Of a DNA stretch of 34,663 nt, positions 24,368-32,813 are shown in pieces. The notes under the pieces are model-generated. The model ran no database searches and was not told where the DNA came from. It saw only the letters and a list, made by a program, of their open reading frames with translations. Made by a program: the position numbers and the translations under genes. The stretch spans positions 1 to 34,663 of the forward strand of contig JAPLJH010000085.1 of the NCBI GenBank assembly GCA_026388695.1, read 5' to 3'. The stretch comes from Deltaproteobacteria bacterium. Lineage in GTDB: Bacteria > Desulfobacterota > Desulfobulbia > Desulfobulbales > Desulfurivibrionaceae. Every line of letters starts with the position of its first letter. Position 1 is the first letter of the stretch.

Positions 24368-24385
24368 AATGCGCTCCTTGCCTCG

Positions 24386-25588
24386 TCAGCCTCCCAGACA
24401 GGCGACGGTCTGTTCGGCAATCTCCAGCTCTTCGTTGGTGGGGATAACCAGGATTTTCACCCGGCTGGCCCTGCTCTCCAGGGCGGCACATCCCTCCATC
24501 CGCCCACGGTTTTCCCCATCCTCCAGTTCCAGGCCCAGATGGGCAAGGCCTTCGCAGCACCCAGCCCGGATAAAATCGGCGTGTTCTCCGATGCCGCCGG
24601 TGAAAATCAGCCCGTCCAGCCCCCCCAGCACCGCATGGTAAGCGCCGATGTATTTCTTGATCCGGTAACAGTACATGCTGATGGCAAGCTGCGCGTCCGG
24701 ATTGCCTGCCCGAGCCAGTTCCCCCACGGTGCGCATGTCGTTGACCCCGCAGATTCCCTTGAGGCCGCTTTCTTTGTTGAGGATCGATTCGATCTCCCCT
24801 GAGGTAATCCCGGTTTCCCGCGCCAGGTAAAAGATGATGGCCGGATCAAGGTCCCCGCAGCGGGTGCCCATGATCAGCCCCTCAAGCGGGGTGAGGCCCA
24901 TGGAGGTGTCGATGCATCTTCCCTGCTGGATGGCGGCGGCGCTGGCCCCGTTACCCAGATGCAGGCTGATCAGGTTGAGGGATTTCAGCGGTTTTTCAAG
25001 AAACTCCGCGGCTTTTTTTGCCACATAGCGGTGCGAGGTGCCGTGGAAGCCGTAGCGACGGATCTGATGCGCCTCGTAGAGCTTTTTGGGGATGGCGTAG
25101 TGGTAGGCGTGGGCCGGGATGGATTGGTGGAAGGCGGTGTCGAATACCGCTACCTGAGGCACAGCAGGAGCGCTCTCCATGGCCACCTCCATGCCGAGAA
25201 GGTTGGCCGGATTGTGCAGCGGGGCCAGGGGGATCAAGGCCCGGATTGCGGCCAAAACCTCGGGGGTAATGCGGGCGGGTTCCTTAAATTTTTCGCCGCC
25301 ATGCACCACCCGGTGGCCGATGCCTTTAAGTTCCCCGGTGTCGGCAAGCGCTCCTGTTTCACGGAGAATTGAGGAGATCAGCTGAAAGCCTTGCCGGTGG
25401 TCGGGAATAGGCAGGGTCTGCGTCGTCTTTGCCATCTCGCCCTTGGGTGTCTGGACCCGGTGGCTGAGGTGGCTGCCCGGTTCGCCGATCTGCTCGATGC
25501 TGCCAGCAGCCAGCACCGATTCGTCCCGCATGTCAAACAGCTGATACTTGATGGACGAGCTGCCGGAATTGAGCACCAGAACCTTCAT
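24386..25588 (-). CDS. ackA: Acetate kinase
   Basis: A 400-residue acetate kinase that interconverts acetyl phosphate and ADP with acetate and ATP. MKVLVLNSGSSSIKYQLFD is the N-terminal phosphate-binding block (acetate kinase signature 1). VVHGGEKF, FHGTSHRYV (signature 2, with catalytic residues), HLGNGAS, GLIMGTRCGDLDP and FTGGIGEH follow in order. Length is standard. Its ATG overlaps the pta stop as ATGA, so the two are translationally coupled. The pair gives substrate-level ATP from acetyl-CoA or activates acetate and is central in sulfate reducers that excrete or use acetate. Confidence 0.97.
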   Translation of the reverse strand: MKVLVLNSGSSSIKYQLFDMRDESVLAAGSIEQIGEPGSHLSHRVQTPKGEMAKTTQTLPIPDHRQGFQLISSILRETGALADTGELKGIGHRVVHGGEKFKEPARITPEVLAAIRALIPLAPLHNPANLLGMEVAMESAPAVPQVAVFDTAFHQSIPAHAYHYAIPKKLYEAHQIRRYGFHGTSHRYVAKKAAEFLEKPLKSLNLISLHLGNGASAAAIQQGRCIDTSMGLTPLEGLIMGTRCGDLDPAIIFYLARETGITSGEIESILNKESGLKGICGVNDMRTVGELARAGNPDAQLAISMYCYRIKKYIGAYHAVLGGLDGLIFTGGIGEHADFIRAGCCEGLAHLGLELEDGENRGRMEGCAALESRASRVKILVIPTNEELEIAEQTVACLGG

Positions 25589-27720
25589 GGGTTGTTCCCT
25601 GCGTTTTTCTGCGCGGCCTGGGCCTGGATGGCGGTGATGGCCACGGTATTGACGATGTCCGGCACGGTGCAGCCCCGGCTCAGGTCGTTGACCGGTTTGT
25701 TCAACCCCTGGAGCACCGGGCCGATGGCCACGGCGTTGGCCGAGCGTTGCACTGCTTTGTACAGGTTGTTGCCGGTGTTGAGATCCGGGAAGATGAACAC
25801 CGTGGCCTTACCCGCCACCTGGCTGTCTGGCAGCTTGGTTTTCGCCACCCCGGCGTCCACTGCGGCGTCGTACTGGATAGGCCCCTCAATCTTGAGGTCG
25901 GGCCGGAGTTCTTTGGCGATCCGGGTCGCCTCGCGTACCTTGTCCACATCGGCGCCCTTGCCCGAGGCACCCGTGGCGTAGGAGCACATGGCCACCAGGG
26001 GTTCAATGCCGTAGAGCTTGGCGGTTTGCGCCGAGCTGATGGCAATCTCCGCCAGTTCTTGGGCGTTGGGGTCGGGGTTCACCGCGCAGTCGCCGTAGAC
26101 CAAAACCCGATCGGCCAGGCACATCAGGAACACGCTGGAAACAATGGAAACCCCCGGCTGGGTGCGGATGATTTGCAGGGCCGGACGGATGGTGTCCCCG
26201 GTGGTATGCAGCGCCCCGGAAACCATGCCGTCGGCCAAGCCCTTGTGGATCATCATGGTGCCGAAGTAATTGACGTCGGCCACCGTGTCAAAGGCGGTCT
26301 TTTCGGTGATCCCCTTGTGCTGGCGAAGCTCGAAGTAGGTTTGGGCAAAATCCTGGCGCAAGGCAGAGGTGACCGGATCGATAATCGTGATGCCGGTAAG
26401 GTCGAGGCCGAGATTGCTGGCCGCGCCGCGAATCTCCGCCGGGTCGCCCAACAGGGTGATCTCCGCCACGCCACGGCGAATAAGGATTTCACTGGCGCGC
26501 AGAACCCGTTCCTCCGTGCCTTCGGGCAGGACGATGTGCTGCCGGTGTTTCTGGGCCATCTCCACCAGGTTGTACTCAAACATCATCGGGGTGACCCGCA
26601 TGGATTTCACAAAGGAGATGCGGCTTTCCAACTCGGGTAGGTTGACATGGGCCTCGAACAACCCCAGGGCGGTGGCGATCTTGCGGTCGTTTTCCGGGGT
26701 GAGCATGGGGGGCACGGCACTGGCGTTCATGGCGGTGGTAAAGGTGTCGGTCTGCACGCTGACGATGGGCAAGGTTCCCCGGTAACTCAAGCCCTGAAGG
26801 AGTAGAGAGATTTGGGGGTCAGGGACAAAGCCGCCGGAAAGCAATAGTCCGGCGATACTCGGGTAGGTGCTGGAGAAGTTGGCAGCCAGGCTGCCGAGGA
26901 TGATCTCCGAGCGGTCGCCCGGCGCGATGATCAGGTCGCCTTCCACCAGATGGTCGAGAAAATGGGGGAGGCTCATGGCTGCCACCTTGAAGTCCGCTAC
27001 CCCCCGGTTCATCTCCTCGGGGTCGCCCATGATGATCTTTGCCTCCAGAGCCTTGGCGATCTCTCCCACCGTCGGCTTGCCCAAAGACGGCTCCTCCGGC
27101 AGGACATAGACCGGCCCGCATTCCACATCGCATTTTCCGCAGTCCAAGTCATATCCCTGGAGTTTTTCCCGCACCGTCTCCATGAGCCCCGGCTCCACCC
27201 GGTTGACCACGCTGGCCAGGATGGTGCAGCCTTTCTTGAGGAAGGATTCCTGGGCCACATGCAGGGCGTCGAGGATGTCCTCCGGGGATTTGTTATGGCA
27301 GTTTAAGAGCAGCAGGATGGGGCAGCCCAGGTTGTTGACCACCTCGGCGTTGAACTCAAACTCAAAGGGCAGGGAAAGCCCACTGAAATCGGTGCCCTCG
27401 CAGAGGACAAAATCGCACTGGGCCTCAAGATGTTTGTACTTGTCGAGAATGGTTTTGACGATCTGGTCGGTGCCGCCTTCGGCGGAAAGATGCTGGGCCT
27501 CGTCGTGGGACAGGGCGAACATCTCTTCGTAGTCAAACGCAAGGCGGTAGCGGGTTTTGATCAATTGCAGGTTGTTGTCCGCCACCGTATGCGAGGGGAT
27601 GATGGGGCGGAAATAGCCGACTCGGCGCAGGCGGCGGGACAGCAGCTCCATGAGACCCAGAGCGAGCACCGATTTGCCGCTCTGGGGTCCGATTGCCACG
27701 ATATACAGGCTCTGCGCCAT
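25585..27720 (-). CDS. pta: Phosphate acetyltransferase, long form with N-terminal CobB/DRTGG-type domains
   Basis: A 711-residue Pta, which makes acetyl phosphate from acetyl-CoA. The first 220 residues hold a P-loop NTPase-like fold (IVAIGPQSGKSVLALGL) of the CobB/CobQ-related type; a DRTGG-like domain follows (about 225-340). The catalytic PTA_PTB domain occupies about 380-705, with HRQHIVLPEGTEERVLRA, FGTMMIHKGLADGMVSGALH, VNPDPNAQELAEIA, SYATGASGKGADVDKV and QYDAAVDAGVAKTKLP. This is the E. coli-like long form, where the N-terminal part tunes activity and oligomerisation. GAGG is 7 bases before ATG 27720. It lies 36 bases downstream of the methyltransferase gene on the same strand and overlaps ackA by 4 bases. 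Confidence 0.96.
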   Translation of the reverse strand: MAQSLYIVAIGPQSGKSVLALGLMELLSRRLRRVGYFRPIIPSHTVADNNLQLIKTRYRLAFDYEEMFALSHDEAQHLSAEGGTDQIVKTILDKYKHLEAQCDFVLCEGTDFSGLSLPFEFEFNAEVVNNLGCPILLLLNCHNKSPEDILDALHVAQESFLKKGCTILASVVNRVEPGLMETVREKLQGYDLDCGKCDVECGPVYVLPEEPSLGKPTVGEIAKALEAKIIMGDPEEMNRGVADFKVAAMSLPHFLDHLVEGDLIIAPGDRSEIILGSLAANFSSTYPSIAGLLLSGGFVPDPQISLLLQGLSYRGTLPIVSVQTDTFTTAMNASAVPPMLTPENDRKIATALGLFEAHVNLPELESRISFVKSMRVTPMMFEYNLVEMAQKHRQHIVLPEGTEERVLRASEILIRRGVAEITLLGDPAEIRGAASNLGLDLTGITIIDPVTSALRQDFAQTYFELRQHKGITEKTAFDTVADVNYFGTMMIHKGLADGMVSGALHTTGDTIRPALQIIRTQPGVSIVSSVFLMCLADRVLVYGDCAVNPDPNAQELAEIAISSAQTAKLYGIEPLVAMCSYATGASGKGADVDKVREATRIAKELRPDLKIEGPIQYDAAVDAGVAKTKLPDSQVAGKATVFIFPDLNTGNNLYKAVQRSANAVAIGPVLQGLNKPVNDLSRGCTVPDIVNTVAITAIQAQAAQKNAGNNP

Positions 27721-27756
27721 GGATGTACCTCGCGTGGAATTATGTTGCCTTGGGGA

Positions 27757-29715
27757 TTAGGCCTTTGGCTCCAGCAGCACCAGAATCTCGAGATTGGCCG
27801 AGCCTGGAAACATGTCCAGAGGGGCGATGCGCCGTACCTGGTAACCGTTGGCCTGCCACTCCTTGAGGGAGGACGGAATCTGGTCCACCCCGCAGAAGAT
27901 ATGGAGGACTTTTTTAGGTTTGCGCCGGGCCAGCGAGGCGATCACTCCAGGCAGCGTACCCTGGCGGGGCGGATCAAGGAGCATCACCTCATTGGGCATG
28001 GGTGGGGGGAGCAATTTTTCCAGATACCCGACGGTGATCCGGTGGGCGAGAAATTTGGTCTGGCCGCCCCGGTGCTTGTTCAAACGGCTGTTGGCCTCGG
28101 CGGCCCGGATGGAAGGACCTTCCCCATCCACGGCCAGCACCTGCCGATACGCGGGAGCAAGATAGTGGCTGAACAGGCCGTAGCCGCAGTACAGGTCGAG
28201 CAGCGACTGGTCCGGGGCCGGGGCCATTAGCTCTTTTGCCCGCTCCAGCATGGTTTCGACCATGGATTCGTTGATCTGGGAAAACGAGGTCGGATGGAAT
28301 TGGTAGCGGCAGTCGCCGTAGGTGGCACTCAACTGGTCCGGGCCGAAGAGCTTTTTGAAATGCAGGGTCTCTGCGGGCCGCTTGGTTTCCAGATAGTAGT
28401 CGGACTGAGTGGGGTCAAGGTAGACAAAGGCTGCAGTGACGGCAACGGGAAGCTTCTGGAGATGCTCGCTCATCAGTTTCATTTTGCGGACCAGCGGCCC
28501 GTTCATCAGGTCCACATTGAAGATCACCGCCTGTTCCGTATAGCCGCCGCGGATGATGAGATAGTTGAGATGGCCGGCGATCAGCCTAAAGGCCGGTTCG
28601 CTCAGCTTCTGCTGGAGAAAGCGGTATATCTCCTCGTGCTCTTTGGGCTCCAGCGGTGAGGCGGTAAAATACTGTCGGTTCTTGGGCAGGGCGGCCTTGT
28701 CTCCCAACAGCAGATACAGGGTGGAACCGTGGAGGAAGGCTTTGCGTTTTGAGGTGGTGCGGTAGCCCCGGGCCTTGGGGGAGCGGATTACCGATTCCGG
28801 CTGGCCGGGTAGCCGGTGCTGTTTCCAGAAAGTCATCAACCCCTGGTCTTTTATCTGCAGCTCCATGGAATAATCGAGATGGGCCAGAGGAGAGCTGTAG
28901 AGGATGGCCTGGCCTTCCGGGCCAATGGTTGAGGGGATGAGCGGCTTGAGAAAGCTGGCAAAGGAGCGATCAGAGGCCGAGTCAGGCGCCCAGAACATTT
29001 GTTCCTCGGATTGTTCCTCCTGGGGCCTTCTGGCGCTTTTAAACCCACGATCTGGAGAGGAATCGGCGGCAGTCCGGCGGGTTTTTGGGCCGAAGGTTTT
29101 TTCTGGCCCTGATTTTCTCTTGCGGCTGGGTGGGCGCTCGGGTGCTGAGGTTCGCTTCCGGCAGGGCTCCTCATCGAACTCGCAGCTTTCCGGCCGTGGC
29201 CTTCTGTTGCCGGTAAACCCACGACCGGGCGCGGAAGCAGCCCCAGGTCTGCGGGGTTTTTTGTCGAAGGGGCTTGCTGACGGGGATTTTCTCTTGCTGC
29301 CGGATGGGCGATCAGTTGCCGAGGCAGGCTTACGGAAGGGTTCTTCCTCGGATCGTTCCGGCCGTGGCTTTCTGCTACCGGTAAATGCACGGCCAGGCGC
29401 GGAATCAGCGGCAGGCCGACGGGGTTTTCCGCCTACGGGCCTTTCTGACGGTGATTTCCTCTTGCCGCCGGACGGGCGATCACTTGCCGAGGCAGGCTTA
29501 CGGAAGGTTTCTTCCTCAAATCTTTCCGGCCGGGGCTTTCTGCTCCCGGTAAATCCACGATCGGGAGTGGAATCAGCACCAGGCCTGCGGGTCTTTCTGC
29601 CAGAGGGCTTTCCAGACGGGGATGTATTTTTGCCGTAAGAATGGCGATCGGATGTCGGGCGAGTGTCCGGGCTGCTGCTTCGTGGGCGGGTTGGCTTTTT
29701 TTTGCTTACAGACAA
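27757..29715 (-). CDS. TrmA/RlmD-like RNA methyltransferase with a repetitive basic N-terminal arm
   Basis: A 652-residue protein. Residues 18-242 are four tandem ~56-residue Arg/Lys/Pro/Ser-rich repeats; residues from about 260 form a class I SAM-dependent methyltransferase related to the m5U RNA enzymes TrmA/RlmC/RlmD. SFSQINESMVETM precedes the SAM-binding DLYCGYGLFSHYL (near 510), then LLDPPRQG (about 580), a Cys in HIFCGVDQ (about 608) and a DMFPGSANLE end. In the m5U family the catalytic Cys is normally in a SCNP context and the end reads HxE; here these are CGVD and NLE, so activity or target may differ. No TRAM domain is seen. The start is TTG 29715 with a weak ribosome site, so the N-terminus is uncertain; the first Met after the repeats is near residue 240. 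pta follows after 36 bases. Confidence 0.75.
   Translation of the reverse strand: MSVSKKKPTRPRSSSPDTRPTSDRHSYGKNTSPSGKPSGRKTRRPGADSTPDRGFTGSRKPRPERFEEETFRKPASASDRPSGGKRKSPSERPVGGKPRRPAADSAPGRAFTGSRKPRPERSEEEPFRKPASATDRPSGSKRKSPSASPFDKKPRRPGAASAPGRGFTGNRRPRPESCEFDEEPCRKRTSAPERPPSRKRKSGPEKTFGPKTRRTAADSSPDRGFKSARRPQEEQSEEQMFWAPDSASDRSFASFLKPLIPSTIGPEGQAILYSSPLAHLDYSMELQIKDQGLMTFWKQHRLPGQPESVIRSPKARGYRTTSKRKAFLHGSTLYLLLGDKAALPKNRQYFTASPLEPKEHEEIYRFLQQKLSEPAFRLIAGHLNYLIIRGGYTEQAVIFNVDLMNGPLVRKMKLMSEHLQKLPVAVTAAFVYLDPTQSDYYLETKRPAETLHFKKLFGPDQLSATYGDCRYQFHPTSFSQINESMVETMLERAKELMAPAPDQSLLDLYCGYGLFSHYLAPAYRQVLAVDGEGPSIRAAEANSRLNKHRGGQTKFLAHRITVGYLEKLLPPPMPNEVMLLDPPRQGTLPGVIASLARRKPKKVLHIFCGVDQIPSSLKEWQANGYQVRRIAPLDMFPGSANLEILVLLEPKA
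28990..29664 (-). repeat. Four degenerate tandem repeats of about 168 bases within the methyltransferase gene
   Basis: The translated units align as residues 18-72, 73-128, 129-186 and 187-242 (55, 56, 58 and 56 residues). Recurring elements are KPASASDRPSG, KRKSPS, KPRRPAADSAPGR, GFTGSRKPRPER and EEEPFR. All length changes are multiples of three and no stop interrupts the frame, so the repeats are kept as coding sequence. The first and fourth copies are most diverged. Confidence 0.85.
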
Positions 29716-29902
29716 GGGGTCACCAAGAGGAAAGAAGGGAAAGAAATAAAAAAAGTATACACGGCTACAGGAGATGCATAAAGCAAATTCGTCCCGAGTG
29801 GCATGGGCCGTAAGGGAGAGCAGGTGGCGTTGCCTGTGTTGTGGTTGCGTGGGGAGGGTCGAAGCATGGGCGGTCTGCGCACGGTTGGCTCTGTGGAACT
29901 TG

Positions 29903-29931
29903 CTGACAAATTGCGTTTTTTGCGGTATATA
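29903..29931 (+). promoter_or_regulatory. Predicted sigma-70 promoter of prfC
   Basis: CTGACA (29903-29908) and TATATA (29926-29931) are 17 bases apart. A start near 29938 would give a leader of about 210 bases that includes the whole palindrome at 29955-30062. Confidence 0.45.
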
Positions 29932-29954
29932 CGCGTTCCGTGGGCCGGATTCCG

Positions 29955-30062
29955 GTAAACGTTCAGCAGCACCGCATCTGCTTTGTCATCGGCCTGCTTA
30001 TGTGCAATATAGCACACTTCGCAGACCTCTTTCGCGCATCTGCGGCACTGCTGAACGTTTAC
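29955..30062. repeat. 108-bp imperfect palindrome (possible MITE or leader structure)
   Basis: The ends GTAAACGTTCAGCAG (29955-29969) and CTGCTGAACGTTTAC (30048-30062) are perfect 15-bp inverted repeats. Just inside, CCGCA and TGC pair again. The centre is TGTGC-AATATA-GCACA (30001-30016), on exactly the same axis (between 30008 and 30009). The arms between are mostly unpaired. The bases flanking it (GGATTCCG and AGTCCAGA) are not a target-site duplication. It contains no gene. Confidence 0.8.
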
Positions 30063-30147
30063 AGTCCAGAGATTGAGCCACGTTTTTTTGTTTCGGGTGA
30101 ACAATTGCGGATTCCATCCCGGAAAGCTACAGAGGAAAAAGAATCAC

Positions 30148-31734
30148 ATGAGCAGTATATTGGAAAAAGAAGTCAAACGCCGCCGCACCTTCGGCATCAT
30201 CAGCCATCCCGACGCGGGCAAGACCACCCTCACCGAAAAGCTCCTGCTCTTCGGCGGGGCTATCCAGATGGCCGGGGCAGTCAAGTCGCGCAAAACCGAC
30301 CACCATGCGGTCAGCGATTGGATGGCCATTGAGAAGGAGCGCGGCATCTCGGTGACCACCTCGGTGATGCAGTTCAATTATCGGGATTTCGAGGTCAATC
30401 TGCTGGATACCCCGGGGCATAAGGATTTTTCCGAGGACACCTATCGGGTGCTCACCGCAGTGGACAGCGCGCTCATGGTCATCGACAGCGCCAAGGGGGT
30501 CGAGGCTCAGACCGAGAAGCTCATGGAGATCTGCCGGATGCGCAACACCCCGGTGATCACCTTTATCAACAAGCTGGACCGCGAGGGCCTTGAGCCCCTG
30601 GATATCCTAAGCGAGATCGAGGAGAAGCTGCAGATCGAGTGCACCCCGCTTTCCTGGCCCATCGGTATGGGCAAGCGCTTCAAGGGGGTCTACAATATCA
30701 TGCGCCAGGAGCTGAACCTTTTTACCCCCAGCAAGGACCGGCGGCCCCAGGAATCCATTATGGTCAAGAGCCTGGACGATCCTCTTTTGGATCAGATGCT
30801 GGGCAGCCAGGCAGACCGGCTCCGTGAGGACCTCGAACTCTTGGCCGGGGCGGCCAGCCCCTTTGATCATAAAGAGTATCTCAAGGCCAGTCAGAGTCCG
30901 GTGTTCTTCGGCAGTGCGGTCAACAACTTCGGGGTGAAAGAACTGCTGGACGCCTTTGTCGAGCTGGCCCCGGCTCCAGGGCCACGGCAGGCGCTCAGTC
31001 GCATGGTTTTTCCGGAGGAGGAGGATTTTTCCGGCTTTACCTTCAAGATCCAGGCCAACATGAATCCGGCCCACCGCGACCGGATCGCCTTTTTCCGCAT
31101 CTGCTCCGGCAAATTCACCAAGGGGATGAAAGTCATGCACCATCGGCTGGGCAAGGAGGTCTCCCTGGCTAACGCCACCATCTTCATGGCCCAGGACCGC
31201 ACCAACGTCGAGGAGGCCTGGCCCGGCGACATTATCGGCATCCACAACCACGGGACGATCAAGATCGGCGACACCTTCTCCGACAAGGAGGTGCTCAAGT
31301 TCACCGGCATTCCCAACTTCGCGCCCGAGCATTTCCGGCGGGTGCTGATCAAAAACCCGCTCAAGATCAAGCAGCTGAACAAGGGGCTGGTGCAGCTTGC
31401 CGAGGAAGGCGCGGTCCAGCTTTTCCGGCCGACCATGGGCAGCGATTACATCCTGGGCGCGGTGGGGGTGTTGCAGTTTGAGGTGACCATGTCTAGGCTT
31501 AAGGCGGAATACGGGGTGGACGCGGTGTACGAGCCGGTGAATTATGCCACGGCCCGTTGGATCGACTGCGAGGACCGCAAGAAGCTCGATGAGTTCAAGA
31601 GCAAGAATCAGGCCCATCTCGCCCTGGACGCCGAGGGGCATCTGGCCTATTTGGCGGAAAGCGAGTGGCGGCTGGGCAGGGTGCAGGAATTGTTCCCGGA
31701 TATAGTCTTTCGCAAGACCCGCGAGCATAGCTGA
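30148..31734 (+). CDS. prfC: Peptide chain release factor 3
   Basis: A 528-residue RF3, the translational GTPase that recycles RF1/RF2 after peptide release. The G domain has [20 protein letters not shown] (about 15-34), the RF3-type switch region [30 protein letters not shown] and [29 protein letters not shown] is the characteristic domain II start, and [19 protein letters not shown] is in domain III. Length is standard. ATG 30148 has AGAGGA about 12 bases upstream; the extra residues of the longer frame from 30073 have no family match. It is transcribed alone or with the PilZ gene downstream, which has its own likely promoter. Confidence 0.96.
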   Translation: MSSILEKEVKRRRTFGIISHPDAGKTTLTEKLLLFGGAIQMAGAVKSRKTDHHAVSDWMAIEKERGISVTTSVMQFNYRDFEVNLLDTPGHKDFSEDTYRVLTAVDSALMVIDSAKGVEAQTEKLMEICRMRNTPVITFINKLDREGLEPLDILSEIEEKLQIECTPLSWPIGMGKRFKGVYNIMRQELNLFTPSKDRRPQESIMVKSLDDPLLDQMLGSQADRLREDLELLAGAASPFDHKEYLKASQSPVFFGSAVNNFGVKELLDAFVELAPAPGPRQALSRMVFPEEEDFSGFTFKIQANMNPAHRDRIAFFRICSGKFTKGMKVMHHRLGKEVSLANATIFMAQDRTNVEEAWPGDIIGIHNHGTIKIGDTFSDKEVLKFTGIPNFAPEHFRRVLIKNPLKIKQLNKGLVQLAEEGAVQLFRPTMGSDYILGAVGVLQFEVTMSRLKAEYGVDAVYEPVNYATARWIDCEDRKKLDEFKSKNQAHLALDAEGHLAYLAESEWRLGRVQELFPDIVFRKTREHS

Positions 31735-31751
31735 GCGGCGGGTATAAGAAA

Positions 31752-31818
31752 GCCCCGATGAGGCTTCGCCGCTGAGAAGTGTGGGGACTTCAGGGTGGTG
31801 AAAAGCGGCCATCGGGGC
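31752..31818. other. Multi-tier foldable element downstream of prfC
   Basis: GCCCCGATG (31752-31760) pairs with CATCGGGGC (31810-31818). Stacked inside, GCCGCT (31768-31773) pairs with AGCGGC (31804-31809), leaving a 7-base bulge on one side. An inner GAAGT/ACTTC hairpin (31776-31780 with 31787-31791) and a purine-rich 12-base bulge complete the fold. The minus-strand product would be followed by TTTCTTAT, but no gene on that strand ends here. I recognise no known riboswitch or ribozyme core. Confidence 0.55.
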
Positions 31819-31899
31819 GTGCTGGTATTGTCGGTGAAAGCGGCAGGGAAAAGCAAGCGGAAAAAAATGATTTTTTGCGTTGGGCGGGCAGGGCCGGTG

Positions 31900-31929
31900 T
31901 TGACTGGGCAGGGCAAAGAAAGGTATCCT
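31900..31929 (+). promoter_or_regulatory. Predicted sigma-70 promoter of the second PilZ gene
   Basis: TTGACT (31900-31905) and TATCCT (31924-31929) are 18 bases apart, with an AAAAAAATGATTTTTT tract about 25 bases upstream that could act as an UP-like element. A start near 31936 gives a leader of about 50 bases. Confidence 0.5.
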
Positions 31930-31987
31930 TAAAACCGCAGCCAGTATGTCTTTTGAGAGCGCCTGAGCCGTGGGAGTTGCATAAAGA

Positions 31988-32701
31988 ATGGAAGATTCCG
32001 ACGTTGAGATTGTTCAAGAGCCGGGCGCGGTCAGCCGGATCTTTGAGCTGATGCTGGAGCGGCGCAAATCCTTAAGCATTGTCCAGCACGGGCATCGCAG
32101 CGACGCCTGGGTTGTTAAGGCCTCGCCTTCGCGGTTGATCCTGGCCAAACGGGATAAAGCCTCGAAATTCACTCCCGATGCGGTGGAGTTTCAGTTCCGT
32201 GATGTGCTTGGCCGGAATATCGTGGGCAAGAGTAGGATTCTGCGGCTCAAGGATGACTATTTGGAGCTTGCTCTCCCGGCGCAGGTTATGATCATCCAGC
32301 GTCGGCATGCGTACCGGGTTGTGCCGACGGCCGACAGTGTCGCTATCTTCCAGACCGTGAGTAAATGGATTCTCTCCGGTAGGATCGAAGATCTAAGCGG
32401 TAAGGGAGTACTTGTTCGCCTGCCCCAGGCAACCCCGGTTGTTGTACCCTGCGATATCCAGGCGGTCTGCCTCCAGCTCAACCATGCGGTGCCGGTAAGC
32501 GAGTTCGTAGCGGCGGGAACGATAGAGAGCTTTGTGGTGAGGTTCAAAACCGCGAAGATTGTCCGAAAAGCCGATAACGGGACAACAAAATTCGCGACCT
32601 ATGGCTTGTTCTTTGAGCCGACCATTGAGATTGAGCGGCAATTGGCCCAGATCATTTTGAGCTTTGAACGGGCCGCCCGTCTTAAAGGGCTTACCGCCTA
32701 A
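31988..32701 (+). CDS. PilZ-domain protein, YcgR-like (second copy)
   Basis: A 237-residue protein with an N-terminal YcgR-like beta domain (about 15-100) and a C-terminal PilZ domain (about 102-230). The c-di-GMP motifs are RHAYR (106-110, RxxxR) and DLSGKG (135-140, DxSxxG). The overall plan and length match the PilZ protein at 4105-4839, but sequence identity looks low, so they are distant paralogues rather than a recent duplication. It is cytosolic, with no signal. The target is unknown. The start ATG 31988 has GGGAG at a slightly long distance. It converges on the ABC-F gene with 112 bases between. Confidence 0.85.
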   Translation: MEDSDVEIVQEPGAVSRIFELMLERRKSLSIVQHGHRSDAWVVKASPSRLILAKRDKASKFTPDAVEFQFRDVLGRNIVGKSRILRLKDDYLELALPAQVMIIQRRHAYRVVPTADSVAIFQTVSKWILSGRIEDLSGKGVLVRLPQATPVVVPCDIQAVCLQLNHAVPVSEFVAAGTIESFVVRFKTAKIVRKADNGTTKFATYGLFFEPTIEIERQLAQIILSFERAARLKGLTA

Positions 32702-32754
32702 GCCGCTGGAACAAAAAATAGTATTGTCTTTGAACTTGGCAAAAGCGGCATAAA

Positions 32755-32803
32755 GAGCCGTAACGGAATAGTTAAATGAGCAATGATTTTTCAGTAACGG
32801 CTC
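32755..32803 (-). terminator. Possible terminator of the ABC-F gene
   Basis: Read on the minus strand, GAGCCGTTAC (32803-32794) pairs with GTTACGGCTC (32764-32755) with one mismatch in ten, followed by TTTAT. The loop is long (29 bases), so termination strength is uncertain. It lies in the gap between the convergent PilZ and ABC-F genes. Confidence 0.4.
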
Positions 32804-32813
32804 CTAAATCCCG

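Larger units (their letters stand above)
29716..30147. other. Intergenic region between the methyltransferase gene and prfC
   Basis: 432 bases between divergent genes. It holds a likely prfC promoter (29903-29931), then a 108-bp imperfect palindrome (29955-30062) and the prfC ribosome site. The left 180 bases, upstream of the methyltransferase TTG start, show nothing I can name. The open frames that cross it have no protein-like features. Confidence 0.6.

Noticed and set aside
28990-29664. CRISPR-like or non-coding satellite array
   Set aside because: Repeats are about 168 bases, degenerate, without spacers, and keep an open reading frame joined to the methyltransferase.
29947-30070. Target-site duplication around the 108-bp palindrome
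   Set aside because: The eight flanking bases on each side do not match, so mobility is not demonstrated.
31755-31805. Hammerhead-like CGATGAG ... GAAA in the element after prfC
   Set aside because: The conserved CUGAUGA and GAAA cores are not present in the required order and stem arrangement.
30607-31812. Long open frame antisense to prfC
   Set aside because: It mirrors the GC-rich third-position pattern of prfC; the protein is Leu/His/Val-rich without motifs.
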